Assembly: GCA_020723785.1 (NCBI GenBank)
Contig: DYIH01000050.1
Coordinates: forward strand, 2,933-8,815
DNA from: Thermaerobacter marianensis
GTDB lineage: Bacteria > Bacillota > Sulfobacillia > DYIH01
Reading direction: 5' to 3'
Length of the DNA: 5,883 nt
A program made the position numbers and the translations under genes. Under the pieces are notes generated by a model. That model was given only the letters and a program-made list of their open reading frames with translations, did no database searches and was not told the origin of the DNA. Shown one piece after another: positions 5,273 to 5,883 of this stretch (the first letter of the stretch is position 1; the number at the start of each line of letters is the position of its first letter).

Positions 5273-5883
5273 CACGGCCTCGCCCCCCGCCGCTCCGGCC
5301 AGGCGGCGCCCACCAGGTCGCCGACCCTGGCGACGCCCTTCCCCGCCATGAAGGCGGCGATCCCGTCGATGACGCGCACCGGTGCCAGGGGATCGACGAA
5401 GGTCGCCGTCCCCACGGCCACCGCCGACGCCCCGGCCATCAGGAACTCGACGGCGTCCCGCCCGGTGGTGATGCCGCCCATGCCGATCACCGGGATGCGC
5501 ACGGCGCGGGCGGCGTTCCATGTCATGGCCAGGGCCACCGGCTTGACGGCCGGCCCCGACAGGCCGCCGAAGGTGTTGCCCAGCACCGGCCGGGCGCGTT
5601 CGGCGTCGATGGCCAGGCCGACCAGGGTGTTGATCACCGAGATGGCGTCGGCGCCGGCCGCTTCCACCGCCCGGGCCATGGCGGCGATGTCGCCGGTGTT
5701 GGGCGACAGCTTCACGATGAGGGGCAGCCGGGTGCGATCCCGTACCGCCGCCGTTACCCGGACCGCCGCCTCCGGGCTGGCGCTGAAGGCGATCCCGCCC
5801 TCCTTGACGTTCGGGCAGGAGATGTTCAGTTCCAGGGCGGCGACGCCCTCGGCCCGGTCCAGGCGGGCGGCCACCGCCGCGTA
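5269..5883 (-). CDS. pyrD: Dihydroorotate dehydrogenase, class 1B catalytic subunit, C-terminal part (cut by window edge)
   Basis: PyrD oxidises dihydroorotate to orotate on FMN. The visible 204 residues begin inside the barrel (YAAVAARLD). They contain NISCPNVKEGG, whose cysteine (residue 23 of the visible part) is the catalytic base of class 1 enzymes; class 2 has serine there. The VKEGG that follows favours class 1B over 1A. Further landmarks are IVKLSPN, SVINT, the GNTFGGLSGPAVKP segment and the FMN-phosphate loops PVIGMGGI and AVAVGTA. Class 1B enzymes work with the Fe-S/FAD subunit PyrK and pass electrons to NAD; pyrK is expected just beyond the right edge but is not visible. The true start lies outside; the in-frame GTG at 5874 is internal to the fold. 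The stop TGA overlaps the GTG of pyrF, which implies coupled translation within one operon. Confidence 0.95.
   Translation of the reverse strand, partial: YAAVAARLDRAEGVAALELNISCPNVKEGGIAFSASPEAAVRVTAAVRDRTRLPLIVKLSPNTGDIAAMARAVEAAGADAISVINTLVGLAIDAERARPVLGNTFGGLSGPAVKPVALAMTWNAARAVRIPVIGMGGITTGRDAVEFLMAGASAVAVGTATFVDPLAPVRVIDGIAAFMAGKGVARVGDLVGAAWPERRGARPW

Noticed and set aside
5273..5521. The ~83-codon N-terminal extension of the pyrF frame upstream of GTG 5272
   Set aside because: Its Arg/Gly/His-rich translation is pyrD read in another frame. The GTGA overlap with the pyrD stop gives a much better start.

Overview
The window comes from a very GC-rich genome (roughly 70% G+C by eye, with strong G/C preference at third codon positions and frequent GTG starts). 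A 2-hydroxyacyl-CoA dehydratase activase-like protein, a class 1B (Cys-type) dihydroorotate dehydrogenase in a pyrD-pyrF-pyrE gene order, and a short Bacillus-type QueF together point to a high-GC Firmicute, such as the Symbiobacterium/Thermaerobacter/Limnochordia grade, probably anaerobic or facultative. This placement is inference from gene content, not from a marker gene.

Layout, left to right: (1) 21-2927 (+) encodes a 968-residue protein made of two CoA-dehydratase-activase-related modules joined by a ~100-residue disordered Ala/Pro linker. Its frame is open to the left edge, so it may continue into a further upstream domain. (2) 2928-3098 is a convergent intergenic gap almost filled by six imperfect copies of a ~22-bp direct repeat. 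(3) 3099-3506 (-) is queF, of queuosine (7-deazaguanine tRNA) biosynthesis, with a leader carrying three GC-rich inverted repeats and an AT-rich divergent promoter island at about 3587-3612. (4) 3626-3826 (+) is a small six-cysteine protein of unknown function, read away from that island. (5) 3860-5272 (-) is an OMP decarboxylase (PyrF) joined in frame to an orotate phosphoribosyltransferase (PyrE). (6) 5269-5883 (-) is the C-terminal part of pyrD, cut by the right edge.

The three pyr activities catalyse the last three steps to UMP: dihydroorotate to orotate (PyrD), orotate to OMP (PyrE), OMP to UMP (PyrF). pyrD and pyrF overlap by a GTGA junction and pyrF runs into pyrE without a stop, so this is a tightly coupled operon. 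The most unusual point is that the PyrF-PyrE junction still holds a perfect AAGGAGG and a GTG codon 7 nt downstream. The locus may therefore make both a bifunctional PyrF-PyrE enzyme and free PyrE. I see no tRNA, rRNA, CRISPR array, insertion sequence or phage gene. No wholly new system is evident; the fusion with internal start, the modular activase and the Cys-rich small protein are the points most worth a second look.
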